In this document: positions 34,611 to 43,251 of the stretch, piece by piece
Position numbering within the stretch: position 1 is the stretch's first letter
Layout of the letters: each line of letters opens with the position of its first letter
Source: an uncultured Acetatifactor sp.
Lineage (GTDB): Bacteria; Bacillota; Clostridia; Lachnospirales; Lachnospiraceae
Assembly: GCA_910585805.1 (NCBI GenBank)
Contig: CAJUFB010000009.1
Coordinates: 1-64,000 of the forward strand
Length of the DNA stretch: 64,000 nt
Direction of reading: 5' to 3'
Program-made: the position numbers and the translations under genes
The notes under the pieces: model-generated
Seen by the model: the letters and a program-made list of their open reading frames with translations, nothing else
Told to the model about the DNA's origin: nothing
Database searches by the model: none

Positions 34611-36314
34611 ATGAAAAAGAAAAAAGTACTTGCGCTTATACTGACTTCGGTTATGGTGGCAGGTTCGTTGAGCGGATGCGGAGATGCAGAGGAAAGCCAG
34701 CAGACCGGCGGAAGCGGCTCCCAGGAGTCCACACAGGAGGAGAGCTCCCAGGAATCTTCCCAGGAGAGCGAAGAAGAGTCTTCCGAAGAGAGCGGGGAAG
34801 CGCAGGCTTCCAACGGAGAGAGGATGACCATCAGCGTGCTGGGGATCGACTGGGGTTACGGCCCTTCGCCTGACAACGAGATGGAGCAGTACTGGGAGGA
34901 TATGTTCGATGTAAATCTGGAGATTGAGTGGGTGAACTACAATGATTATCCCCAGAAGCTGAATACGCTGATCGCGTCCAACAGCCAGCCCGACGTGACA
35001 CAGATCATGTCCACGAACAATACCTACTATTATCCCATTTTTACCCAGGCGATTGAGGCGGGAAATTTTGTGGATATGACGCCTTACATTTTCGAGGGGG
35101 ACAATGCACTGGCAAAGACCAATTCCGTCATGAAGAACTGGCCCCAGTCATTCTGGGATCAGGCTACCTTTAACGGCGGCATCTATATCCTGCCCAGGAG
35201 CAATTCCGAGCTTGCCAAGGAATCCGGCATCATGGTGCGCCGGGATCTGATGAAAAAGTACGGTTTTGAGGAAGAACCGAAGACCATGGACGAGCTGAAG
35301 GACTGGATCATCGGGCTGTCCGGGGCGGCTACCGAGGGCGAGGGACAGAAGGTATACGGCATTGAATTCTGGGGCGAGGACTTTATGCATGCAAAGGTGA
35401 AGGCATATGCAACCGCTTTCACGGGACAGACCGACTGGGGCATTGATGAGAACGGAGAGTTCCAGTATATACAGTTCAACCCCAAATACATTGATTTCCT
35501 GAACTGGATGAAGGATCTGTACGATGCGGAAGCCATTGACCCCGAGTTTGCGCTGGGCAACGACACCACCAGCAAGTTCAAGGCAGGCAACTCCGTGACT
35601 TTCCTGAATGCCTGGTATAATTTCAACCAGTCCGCAGACCTGACCAGCAACAAGATTTTTGACAAGAGCACGCCGGATACTTACGAAGCATGGGAACTGA
35701 TGCCCGTGCAGGGACCGGAAGCCTATGCGGTGACTCCTAACGCAACGGATATTGATTCCTGTATCGCGATCAGTTCCGCCTGCTCCGAGGAGAAGATTCA
35801 GAAGATCATGGAAGTGTTCAACGGAACGGAAGAAGCATATCCCGGATATGATACTTTGATGAAAGACGGTGTGGAGGGCGTTCACTACACATTGTTGGAA
35901 GACGGCACCAGGGATACTTCCGCAGAAGGCATGGGTGAGAAGCGTACCGCAGGTTATGTAGGCGCATGGAACCAGATCTTCCTGAAGAAGGACGTGGACC
36001 AGGTTACCGATAAGTTTATGAGAGACGGCGCCAAGAGAGCTTCCGACGAGTGTATTGAGAGAGTGCAGGAAGTGAAGTCCTTTATTGTAGATTACATGGA
36101 AGAGTCCGGACTGAAGAACGAGATCACCAATCTGGAGTCCGAGACCTACAACAATCAGTGGACCATGCTGACGGATGACGTGAATACCATGTGCACCCAG
36201 TATGTGATGGGACAGATCGGCGAGACCGAGTGGAAGACCTTTGTAGACGGAATCGTAAGCTCCGATGAATACAAGGCAATCCAGGCAGAATTCAAAGCGT
36301 CTGCAGGCAGATAA
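34611..36314 (+). CDS. Extracellular solute-binding lipoprotein (LplA-like)
   Basis: A 567-residue binding lipoprotein. The lipobox LSGC has Cys23 as the acylated residue. Residues of about 25-68 are a Ser/Glu/Gln-rich linker that lifts the domain from the membrane. The rest is a large bilobal sugar-binding protein of the LplA group (MFDVNLEIEWVNYNDYPQKL, YILPRSNSELAKESGIMVRRDLM, PVQGPEAYAVTPNATDIDSC). AGGAGG-like AGGAGG/AAAAGG precedes the ATG. It delivers an oligosaccharide to the two permeases. Length and build fit oligosaccharides rather than monosaccharides; the ligand is unknown. Confidence 0.92.
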   Translation: MKKKKVLALILTSVMVAGSLSGCGDAEESQQTGGSGSQESTQEESSQESSQESEEESSEESGEAQASNGERMTISVLGIDWGYGPSPDNEMEQYWEDMFDVNLEIEWVNYNDYPQKLNTLIASNSQPDVTQIMSTNNTYYYPIFTQAIEAGNFVDMTPYIFEGDNALAKTNSVMKNWPQSFWDQATFNGGIYILPRSNSELAKESGIMVRRDLMKKYGFEEEPKTMDELKDWIIGLSGAATEGEGQKVYGIEFWGEDFMHAKVKAYATAFTGQTDWGIDENGEFQYIQFNPKYIDFLNWMKDLYDAEAIDPEFALGNDTTSKFKAGNSVTFLNAWYNFNQSADLTSNKIFDKSTPDTYEAWELMPVQGPEAYAVTPNATDIDSCIAISSACSEEKIQKIMEVFNGTEEAYPGYDTLMKDGVEGVHYTLLEDGTRDTSAEGMGEKRTAGYVGAWNQIFLKKDVDQVTDKFMRDGAKRASDECIERVQEVKSFIVDYMEESGLKNEITNLESETYNNQWTMLTDDVNTMCTQYVMGQIGETEWKTFVDGIVSSDEYKAIQAEFKASAGR

Positions 36315-36329
36315 GAGGGCAGTCATGTG

Positions 36330-36375
36330 GGGGAACCGTATTTCCGTAAGGGGAAGCGGTTCCTCCTTTGTTTGC
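36330..36375 (+). terminator. Terminator of the importer operon
   Basis: GGGGGAACCG (36330-36339) pairs with CGGTTCCTCC (36358-36367), one G-U pair, followed by TTTGTTTG. Confidence 0.8.
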
Positions 36376-36416
36376 CGGAGATAAAATTCGGAAGTAAATA
36401 TCGGACAGGCAGGTTT

Positions 36417-36518
36417 TATACTGCTTAACGACTTCACTTGCCGTGAAACCGGACTGCATAACGCTGACCGGTTCAATCGCATGATTGCATTAGGCAGTAT
36501 TCAGCGTTATGCAGTATA
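36417..36518. repeat. Long inverted-repeat element with TATACTGC/GCAGTATA ends
   Basis: Outer ends TATACTGC and GCAGTATA are the same as in family A, but the inside differs. A second perfect 15-base inverted pair (36453-36467 and 36501-36515, ACTGCATAACGCTGA) could fold as a hairpin. It lies between two convergent genes and might also act as a terminator for the kinase gene. Confidence 0.6.
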
Positions 36519-36522
36519 ACCG

Positions 36523-38373
36523 TCAGGAGTGTTCCGCGGAGGAAAGATCAGTCCCGAAGGCGGCGCCGGAGTAGGAAGCGGCCAGGTCTTCGGGCAGAAC
36601 GGGAGGAATGGAGAAGGATACCCGGAATCCGGAGCCGTCTTCCCCTACGGAAAGCTCCAGGCAGGCGCTCTCTCCGAATACCAGCTTCAGCCGGTTGTTC
36701 ACATTGGACAGGGCAAAGCCGTTCTCTTCATCCCGGTTCAGGACAGGCTGGCGGAGCTTTTCCCGAAGCAGTTCCAGGTCCTCTTCCGAGACGGAACGGC
36801 CGTTGTCTTCAATGGTAAAGCAGATTTTTTCCGCGCCCTCCGGAAAAGCGGCGGTGATCATGAGGAATGCGTTTTCCTGTTCCGGGGAAAATCCGTGTAC
36901 GAAGCTGTTCTCTACCAGGGGCTGAAGGAGGTTTTTGGGAATGCCGTATTTCTTGGCCCCGGTGTCCGCATGGATCTCGTATTCGCAGTCGCTGATGCGG
37001 CAGGAATAGAGGTTGATGAGGTTCTCCGTCTGGGCGCATTCCTCCGCGATGGAGATAAAGAGGTTGCGTCTGGTCTGGTAACGGTACATTTTCGACAAAA
37101 GCAGCAGCATATGCGCCGCCTTATTTCCGTCGCCGCTTAAGGCAAGCACCCGGATCTGTTCCAGGGCATTGTAGAGGAAATGAGGGTTAATGCTGGTCTG
37201 CATGGCATAGAGCTCGGACTTGCGCTGGGAGATCTCAAAGAGATACACATTCTCCACGTTTTTCTGCAGCTCGTCGCACATGTGGTTAAAGCTGTGAGTG
37301 ATGCTTGTAAATTCGTCATTGCCTTTGGGTATGGGCATGCGGTAGGATAAATTATTGCGTCCCACGATCTCCATGGAATTTAAGATATTCCTGACTTTTC
37401 TGCCGGAAGAGCGGAATACTGTACTGTACAGGAGGATGCAGCACAGAGGCAGCAGCAGGCTGAACAGAAGGAGGAGCGTCTGGGCTGCGGAAGGAGGAAT
37501 GTTTTCCGCAGGAAGGACGTAAGTGGTATAATAGCCGTAGCTGTTCTGGTATAGTGATGAAATGTAGTAGTCATCTCCGGCAGCGGAGATAAGTCTGGCA
37601 TTGTTGATCGTGTCCCGGACAGGCTGGGCCAGCAGGTTTTCCATATCTTCGGAACCGTAGTTTCCTTCGGAAGAATAGATGACGGAGAAGGATGCGTCCG
37701 CGATGGTGTATTCCGCAGTGCTTTCCAGGCCGGAGGAGGTCAGGATATTGCTGAATTCCTCCGTGGAATACAGAGCGATCATGTAGCCCAGATTCTCCAG
37801 ATCGCTGGCCTTGTACCGGAACAGTGTGCCGCTTAAGCCGTATACATGGGAGGCAGGCAGCTCCAGATCGCTGGACAGTTCGGAAATATGGGAATCCGAG
37901 ATGATCTGGAGCTGATAGGGAGTGAAGCGGAAGGTGGTTCTCACAAAGTTCAGCGGTATCAGGGACACATATTTGGTATCATACTGGTAGAGGCGGCCCG
38001 TTCTGGTCAGCAGCAGCATGCCGCAGCAATAGGGGTCCGAGGCGCAGAGGGCATTCATGGTATCCAGCAGTACATCCATGGTCGCATTGGGAAGGCTGCC
38101 GTTGGGGGACAGATAGAGTTCACAGAGCGCTTCATAAGCTTCCGGGTCGTTGAATACCGGATAAAAAAAGTCCGAAAAGGATGCCAGCCGGGAGGAGAGG
38201 GCCGCGGACTGGTTATTGGCTAATATGTTGTAGTTGTTTAAGTGTTCCGAAACATTCTGACGGGAAATCAGTCCGTAGCATAAGTAAGAGAACGTGCCTG
38301 TGACAAGACTGACAATACAGATGCAGGCCAGTGAGATTTTTGCATAGTAGCTTTGCATTAGTTTGCGTATCAT
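36523..38373 (-). CDS. YesM-type sensor histidine kinase
   Basis: A 616-residue membrane kinase. Transmembrane helices lie at about 14-36 and 295-317 around an extracellular sensor domain. A HAMP domain (RNILNSMEIVGRNNLSYRM) follows, then the His_kinase motif ALQTSINPHFLYNALEQIR with the phospho-accepting His, and a HATPase_c domain (NLLQPLVENSFVHGF, TIEDNGRSVS). The G-box is DNGRSVS where DNGxG is usual. The start is supported by GGGGG 7 bases before the ATG. It should phosphorylate the YesN-type regulator at 30570 in response to an extracellular sugar or the loaded binding protein. Confidence 0.92.
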   Translation of the reverse strand: MIRKLMQSYYAKISLACICIVSLVTGTFSYLCYGLISRQNVSEHLNNYNILANNQSAALSSRLASFSDFFYPVFNDPEAYEALCELYLSPNGSLPNATMDVLLDTMNALCASDPYCCGMLLLTRTGRLYQYDTKYVSLIPLNFVRTTFRFTPYQLQIISDSHISELSSDLELPASHVYGLSGTLFRYKASDLENLGYMIALYSTEEFSNILTSSGLESTAEYTIADASFSVIYSSEGNYGSEDMENLLAQPVRDTINNARLISAAGDDYYISSLYQNSYGYYTTYVLPAENIPPSAAQTLLLLFSLLLPLCCILLYSTVFRSSGRKVRNILNSMEIVGRNNLSYRMPIPKGNDEFTSITHSFNHMCDELQKNVENVYLFEISQRKSELYAMQTSINPHFLYNALEQIRVLALSGDGNKAAHMLLLLSKMYRYQTRRNLFISIAEECAQTENLINLYSCRISDCEYEIHADTGAKKYGIPKNLLQPLVENSFVHGFSPEQENAFLMITAAFPEGAEKICFTIEDNGRSVSEEDLELLREKLRQPVLNRDEENGFALSNVNNRLKLVFGESACLELSVGEDGSGFRVSFSIPPVLPEDLAASYSGAAFGTDLSSAEHS

Positions 38374-38407
38374 TTTTATACCCCCGGCCCGTTTCAGCGG
38401 GCATCTT

Positions 38408-38436
38408 TTTACATTTGTTTAATGGTAGTTTATACA
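38408..38436 (+). promoter_or_regulatory. Promoter of the second binding lipoprotein
   Basis: TTTACA (38408-38413) and TATACA (38431-38436) with 17-base spacing, divergent from the kinase gene. Confidence 0.55.
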
Positions 38437-38503
38437 TTATTTCATCAGAAAGCAAGAGGCAGAAGAAAATTAATGCAGACAGAGCCGGAACAGGGAGGAA
38501 AAC

Positions 38504-40324
38504 ATGAGAAAGAAGATAACAGAGGCTGTTTTACTGTTATTGTGCCTGATATGCTTTGCCGGATGCGCCGACGGAAAGGGGGACGGCGCGGTAAGTCCCC
38601 AGAGCACAGAGGACGTGGTAAAGGGAACCATGATCACTTCGTATATCCAGCAGTCGGGCAGCCCGGCTTCCGTGTGGAAGGGATGGGGCGCAGCCCTGCT
38701 CTATGAAGACACGGGGCTGATATTGGAGTCCTTTTCTGCCGACGGGCAGAGCGGGGAAGAGCTGAAACTGCGGCTGTCATCGGGAACCGTTCCCGATATC
38801 ATCGGATTTTCCGACAGGGAGCAGGCACAGCTGTATATTGACGCGGGGCTTTTGCTTCCCCTGAACGAATACAGGGAGCAGCTGCCGGCTCTGTTTGAAG
38901 GGGAGGCCTATCAGGCAGCCCTGGAATGGTCTGTGGCTGCCGGCGGCGGGGAGGATCTGCTTCTGGCGCCCCTGTCTGTGGGAAAGGTGGGAGAGCGGGA
39001 ATACCATTCCATGCCCATGCTCCTGAAGAGCGCATGGGAGCGGGCGGGAAGTCCCCGGGTGTCGTCACTGGAAGACTACATTGATGTAATCAGACGCCTG
39101 AAAAAGGCCAAGCCCACCAGCGATGTGGGAGAGAGCATGTACGGGATCTGTCTCTGGCAGGGAGACGGGAAAATGCCCGGGCATGCGGCATCCCTGGCCT
39201 ATATGTACGGAATTGACATGCAGATTGTCTCTCCTCTGATGGAGGTCAATATGGTAACCGGTGAGGTGGGTTCCATTCTGGAGGAGGACAGCTTCTTTAA
39301 AAGGGCGGTGCGCTTTTACTATGAAGCAAACAGGCAGGGACTGCTGGACCCTGACTCCCCCAACCAGACAGCCGGAAATGTGGAGCGGAAGATGAATTCC
39401 GGAAGGGTTCTTTTTGCCGCGGATCTGGAGATGGCAGGAATGGACAATTCGCTGCGGGGGGCGGAAGACAGCGCCTATATGCCCCTTCCGGCGGAGGACA
39501 TGATCCTGTATCTGGAGCCGGACCATGTGGTGGGGACAGGGGAATGTCTGGCGGTGAATAAGAATTCCGAGCGGGCTGAGGATGCGGTAAGGCTGCTTGA
39601 CTGGCTGTACAGAGAGGAGACGGAGGTGCGCCTTTACAACGGTCCGGAGGGAGTTCTGTGGGAATACGGAGAGGGACAGGTTCCGTATGTGACGAAGCAG
39701 GGAGCGGAAATCCTGGAGGAGGGCGCCCTTGAACTGCCGGGCCTGCAGGGGGGCCTTCAGGAAGGGATCAGGCCCTTCGGCGTATTGGGCAGGACACCCG
39801 CATCCCTGACAGAGCAGGGCTATGCGTTTGGCAGCCGTTACTGGCGCAGGGAGGATGTGCAGGAGGACGGCGAAGGCAGCCGGGAGGGTGTGCAGGAGGA
39901 CGGCGAAGGCAGTTGGGAGAATGTGCAGGAGGACGGCGAAGGCAGCCGGGAGAATGTGCAGGAGGACGGCGAAGGCAGCCGGGAGAATGTGCAGGAGGAC
40001 GGCGAAGGCAGCAGGGAGGATACACAGGAGGACGAGAAAGGAAGCCGGGAGAACTGGGATACGATCAGGGCTTCCACAGCGGTGTACATGACGGATACCC
40101 TGCCGCCGGAACTGAAGAGCATCTCGGACGAGATCGAGGAGCTGGTGTATAAGGACTTCTGGAATATGGTCTACGCGGAGGACGAGGCGGAATTTGAGGA
40201 AATCTGGCAGGCGCTGACTGCCTCGGCGCGGAAAGCGGGGATGGACAGCCTTTCAGGTTTCTATGAGGAGGCCTGGAGCCGGGCTTTGGAACGGGCGGCA
40301 GAGCTGGAAGGGCGCCTGCAATAG
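38504..40324 (+). CDS. Solute-binding-like lipoprotein with internal acidic repeats
   Basis: A 606-residue lipoprotein; the signal peptide ends in FAGC with Cys21. The main part follows the extracellular sugar-binding protein plan (VPDIIGFSDREQAQLYIDAGLLLPL, MPMLLKSAWERAGSPRVSSLEDYIDVI, HVVGTGECLAVNKNSERAEDAVRLLDWLY). Residues of about 450-515 are six 11-residue units of the type ENVQEDGEGSR, placed between the second lobe and a final helical part. GGGAGG precedes the ATG. It is divergent from the kinase and has no permease, so it could be an accessory binding protein or a partner of the sensor kinase. The repeat makes a strongly acidic, probably unstructured loop. Confidence 0.85.
   Translation: MRKKITEAVLLLLCLICFAGCADGKGDGAVSPQSTEDVVKGTMITSYIQQSGSPASVWKGWGAALLYEDTGLILESFSADGQSGEELKLRLSSGTVPDIIGFSDREQAQLYIDAGLLLPLNEYREQLPALFEGEAYQAALEWSVAAGGGEDLLLAPLSVGKVGEREYHSMPMLLKSAWERAGSPRVSSLEDYIDVIRRLKKAKPTSDVGESMYGICLWQGDGKMPGHAASLAYMYGIDMQIVSPLMEVNMVTGEVGSILEEDSFFKRAVRFYYEANRQGLLDPDSPNQTAGNVERKMNSGRVLFAADLEMAGMDNSLRGAEDSAYMPLPAEDMILYLEPDHVVGTGECLAVNKNSERAEDAVRLLDWLYREETEVRLYNGPEGVLWEYGEGQVPYVTKQGAEILEEGALELPGLQGGLQEGIRPFGVLGRTPASLTEQGYAFGSRYWRREDVQEDGEGSREGVQEDGEGSWENVQEDGEGSRENVQEDGEGSRENVQEDGEGSREDTQEDEKGSRENWDTIRASTAVYMTDTLPPELKSISDEIEELVYKDFWNMVYAEDEAEFEEIWQALTASARKAGMDSLSGFYEEAWSRALERAAELEGRLQ
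39851..40048 (+). repeat. In-frame 33-bp tandem repeats in the lipoprotein gene
   Basis: Exactly six 33-bp units (198 bases) based on GARGATGTGCAGGAGGACGG followed by CGAAGGCAGCCGG. Units 3-5 are almost identical, the last is degenerate, and frame is kept throughout. Confidence 0.95.
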
Positions 40325-40381
40325 TTTGAAATAATACTTTTTTTTGCAATTTATTCAATTTACCGGGGAGGCTGTTCCCGA

Positions 40382-40387
40382 TATAAT
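40382..40387 (+). promoter_or_regulatory. Probable -10 box before the second isomerase-like gene
   Basis: TATAAT with a weak TTTACC 17 bases upstream. The 40388-40450 leader has small GC-rich hairpins (GGGCCGTAGGGCC, CTGCCGCAGGAAGGCGGCAG) of unknown role. Confidence 0.45.
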
Positions 40388-40470
40388 AAAATCAGTAACC
40401 GGGCCGTAGGGCCGATAACCCTGCCGCAGGAAGGCGGCAGTTGATCCTGTATCATATGGAGGAAATGAAA

Positions 40471-41838
40471 ATGGTTGAATCAGCAATGAAGAAAAAGTTA
40501 AATATCCGTCCCCTGGTGGGATTTCTGCAGCATTCCGCTTTCTGGGAGGGACCCTGCCGCGCGGGCAAATTCGAGAACCTGCAGCCGGAGGCAGAGAAGG
40601 TATGGGCTGACAATTATATGAAAGAGATCAGGGAAAAGGTAAAGGAGATCATTCCCCAGGTGAACGTGTTGGAACCCATAGCGGTTCCCTACATAGAGAA
40701 TCTGACCGTGCCCCAGGAGACCTGGGATAAGATCGAGGAAGGCCTGGATCAGGTTGACGCATTTGTCATTTTCTGTTACCGTATTCCCAAGCTGGAGAAA
40801 TACCGCAAGACCACCATCGTATTTTCCAACGGCAACGAGGGCGCGGACCTGTGCGCTTACAACAGGAGCATCGGCGTGGAAGCCTACAATGCCATTGACA
40901 TGGAAGACCTGAACGATATACTTCACAGTCTCTGGGTCAGAAAATGTATCGCCAATACAAAGGCATTGATCTTGACTTCGGGACAGGTACCCACCTATGG
41001 CATCCAGTCCAATATCAGGGATGTGGAGTATCTGAGGAAGCAGTACGGCTTTGAAGTGCTCAAGCTTCCCTTCAAGGATATCTTCCCTTATATGGACAGA
41101 GTGGATGAAGGGGAGGCAAAGCAGATCGCGGAGAAGCTGCTGGCAGATTCAAAGGATACGAAGGTGAATCCGGAATGGCTGGTAAATGACGCAAAATATT
41201 ACCTGGCGGCCAAGGCCATGATGGACTTCTACGGCTGCAACGCGTTTTCCACCGCCTGCATCGAGCTGTGCGCGTCCAGGATTCCCCAGGAAAGGAAATT
41301 TACGCCCTGTGTGTGCCATTCCCTGCTGAAATCGGAGGGCATCCCTTCCGCCTGCGAGGAAGATTTGAATGCCATGATGGCCATGATGGTGCTGATGTAC
41401 GGCAGCCATAAGGCGGCTTTTATGGGCAATCCCTTCCTGCAGTCGCCGGAGATTCTGTCCATCCACCACGCGGTGCCTGCGCTGAAGATGAACGGTTTCG
41501 ACAAACCGGATCTTGACTACAGCATGTGGGCATTTACCGGTCAGGGATTCGGCGGCAAGATGCAGATTGCCTTTGAGCAGAACGATGAGCAGTATATTAC
41601 ATTCGGGCGTTTCAATCCCATGGGCAACAAGATGGTGGTAAAGGTAGGAGAGGTGGTACGTTCCGAATTCAGGCAGTATTACTGCAGCCCTCATTACTTT
41701 ATCAAACTGGATAACGGCAGGGACTACATGCATACTTTGGCGGATTTCGGACATCATCAGGTGCTGGTATTCGGAGACCAGCTGGCACTGGTGAAGAAGA
41801 TAGCAGGATATATGGGATTCGAGGTTGTGGAAGGATAA
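40471..41838 (+). CDS. Second L-fucose isomerase-like protein
   Basis: A 455-residue relative of the protein at 3265 and of FucI/AraA-type isomerases. It has the alternating alpha/beta N-terminal half (EGLDQVDAFVIFCYRIPKLEKY, TKALILTSGQVPTYGIQSNIRDVEYL) and a C-terminal half with CHSLLKSEGIPSACEEDLNAMMAMMVLMY, HHAVPALKM and YCSPHYFIKLDNGRDYMHTLADFGHHQV. Acidic and His residues that could hold a metal are therefore present. The ATG at 40471 has GGAGG 8 bases upstream; the longer frame begins with TTG and lacks a site. It may act on a sugar freed by the fucosidase, GH42 and GH31 downstream. The substrate is unknown and it may not be a true fucose isomerase. Confidence 0.65.
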   Translation: MVESAMKKKLNIRPLVGFLQHSAFWEGPCRAGKFENLQPEAEKVWADNYMKEIREKVKEIIPQVNVLEPIAVPYIENLTVPQETWDKIEEGLDQVDAFVIFCYRIPKLEKYRKTTIVFSNGNEGADLCAYNRSIGVEAYNAIDMEDLNDILHSLWVRKCIANTKALILTSGQVPTYGIQSNIRDVEYLRKQYGFEVLKLPFKDIFPYMDRVDEGEAKQIAEKLLADSKDTKVNPEWLVNDAKYYLAAKAMMDFYGCNAFSTACIELCASRIPQERKFTPCVCHSLLKSEGIPSACEEDLNAMMAMMVLMYGSHKAAFMGNPFLQSPEILSIHHAVPALKMNGFDKPDLDYSMWAFTGQGFGGKMQIAFEQNDEQYITFGRFNPMGNKMVVKVGEVVRSEFRQYYCSPHYFIKLDNGRDYMHTLADFGHHQVLVFGDQLALVKKIAGYMGFEVVEG

Positions 41839-41848
41839 AAGGACATCC

Positions 41849-43000
41849 ATGATATATTTGAACCATGCGGCGACAACATACCCGAAGCCGCCCGGAGTGC
41901 CGGAGGCTGTGGCGAAGGCTCTGGAGAGCGCGCCCCAGTCCCAGTACCGGGGTGTGTCTGCCGGGGAATACGGGGAAGACAGGATAAAGCTGTGCCGGGA
42001 AAACCTGGCACGGCTCTTTCAGATAGGAAACCCGGAGAGGATTTTCTTCACAAGCGGCTCCACCCAGGCGCTGAATATGGCGATTCTGGGTTACCGCAGC
42101 CCCAGAAAACGGATTGTATACACGGCTGCGGAACACAATTCGGTTTTACGTACCATATTTGACGGCCTGAAAGAGGAAATCAGGGCAGGGCGGGTCCTTC
42201 CGGTGGAAGTGGGCTGCGACAGGGGCGGTTATGTGGATATGGAAGCCATGGAGAGAGCCATTACCGGGGACACCGGCCTGGTGATCGTAAACCACAGCTC
42301 CAATGTGACCGGCGCCGTGCAGGATATCAGGCAGATAGGAAGCTGGGCCAGGGAAAAGGGCGCCTGCTTTCTGGCCGATGTCTCCCAGTCCGCGGGGGCG
42401 CTGCCGGTGGATGTGGAAGCCATGAATATCGATATGCTTGCCTTTACCGGGCACAAAGGGCTCTACGGTATCCAGGGGACAGGCGGTCTGTACGTGAGAG
42501 AGGGAATCCCTCTGCGCCCGCTGCTTTTCGGCGGAACGGGAAAGGACAGCCGGACTCTGGTGGCGCAGGAGCCTTTTTATGAAGTGGGCACCATGAATAT
42601 GCCTGGAATCGCCGGACTGAATGCGGGGGTGGAATACGTGCTGGAGACGGGGCTGGAGAAGATCATGGCCCATGAACGGTATATGATGCGTATCCTGTTC
42701 GAAGGGCTGCGGGCGCTCCCGGGCGTGGCGCTGTGCGGAGACAGACAGCCCGGCGGGACAGCCATAAGCTTTACGGTTCCCGGCTTTTCCCCGTCGGACA
42801 TCGGGTATATCCTGGCCGGGACATACGGTATCCAAGTGCGGACCGGGCTGCACTGCGCGCCGCTGCTCCACCGGTATCTGGGAACGGAGAAAGAAGGGAC
42901 GGTGCGGGTGAGTATCTCGTTTATGACGAAGGAAGAGGAAGTCAGGGCATTGGTGGAGGCTGTGGCGGAATTTACTGCAGGCATCGGAAAGCTTGGATGA
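41849..43000 (+). CDS. Class V aminotransferase, cysteine desulfurase-like
   Basis: A 383-residue PLP enzyme of the cysteine desulfurase family, of the EF2568-like branch. It starts MIYLNHAATTYPKPPGV and has D177 (LADVSQ), the PLP lysine K203 (FTGHKGLYGIQG) and the desulfurase-type Cys in RTGLHCAPLLHRYLG near residue 334. Such enzymes release sulfur or selenium from cysteine or selenocysteine. AAAGGA precedes the ATG, 10 bases after the isomerase-like stop, so they are one operon. Its presence inside a sugar cluster is unexpected; known relatives sit with selenium-dependent hydroxylase genes, none of which are seen here. Confidence 0.85.
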   Translation: MIYLNHAATTYPKPPGVPEAVAKALESAPQSQYRGVSAGEYGEDRIKLCRENLARLFQIGNPERIFFTSGSTQALNMAILGYRSPRKRIVYTAAEHNSVLRTIFDGLKEEIRAGRVLPVEVGCDRGGYVDMEAMERAITGDTGLVIVNHSSNVTGAVQDIRQIGSWAREKGACFLADVSQSAGALPVDVEAMNIDMLAFTGHKGLYGIQGTGGLYVREGIPLRPLLFGGTGKDSRTLVAQEPFYEVGTMNMPGIAGLNAGVEYVLETGLEKIMAHERYMMRILFEGLRALPGVALCGDRQPGGTAISFTVPGFSPSDIGYILAGTYGIQVRTGLHCAPLLHRYLGTEKEGTVRVSISFMTKEEEVRALVEAVAEFTAGIGKLG

Positions 43001-43074
43001 GCGGATGCTTTCCGCAGGGTGTGCCGTCGGAAATGCTGAGACGGCGATTATACCGTTGAATCCCGGGGAGGGAT

Positions 43075-43250
43075 ATGGGAAAGCTGATTTACGGGCCGTC
43101 TGCGGCGACAGACAGGCAGCTGCAGGACAAGGGCAACATGAAGCAATGAAGTTGATTTATGGGAGATTTGCGGCGATGAACGGAGTCTGCGGGGCCTTGT
43201 ACAAAGCGGTAAGAACTGATTCAGGCTTGCCCGGGCCAGGGGAGGTTTGA
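43075..43250 (+). CDS. Two overlapping short ORFs sharing a KLIYG start (tentative)
   Basis: 43075-43149 encodes 24 residues beginning MGKLIYGPSAATDR, with GGGGAGG just ahead. 43146-43250 encodes 34 residues beginning MKLIYGRFAAMNG and overlaps the first by ATGA. The two N-termini and their DNA are similar, so this may be a short duplication. The second stops two bases before the TTG of the next gene. They may be real microproteins or chance frames in a 250-base spacer; I cannot decide. Confidence 0.2.
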
Positions 43251-43251
43251 C

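Noticed and set aside
35148..36482. 444-codon antisense frame over the binding lipoprotein
   Set aside because: It spans the terminator of the sense operon and lacks any start signal or domain.
42993..43250. 85-codon frame overlapping the desulfurase stop
   Set aside because: It has no ribosome binding site at its first codons; only the short, better-initiated frame at its end is kept as tentative.
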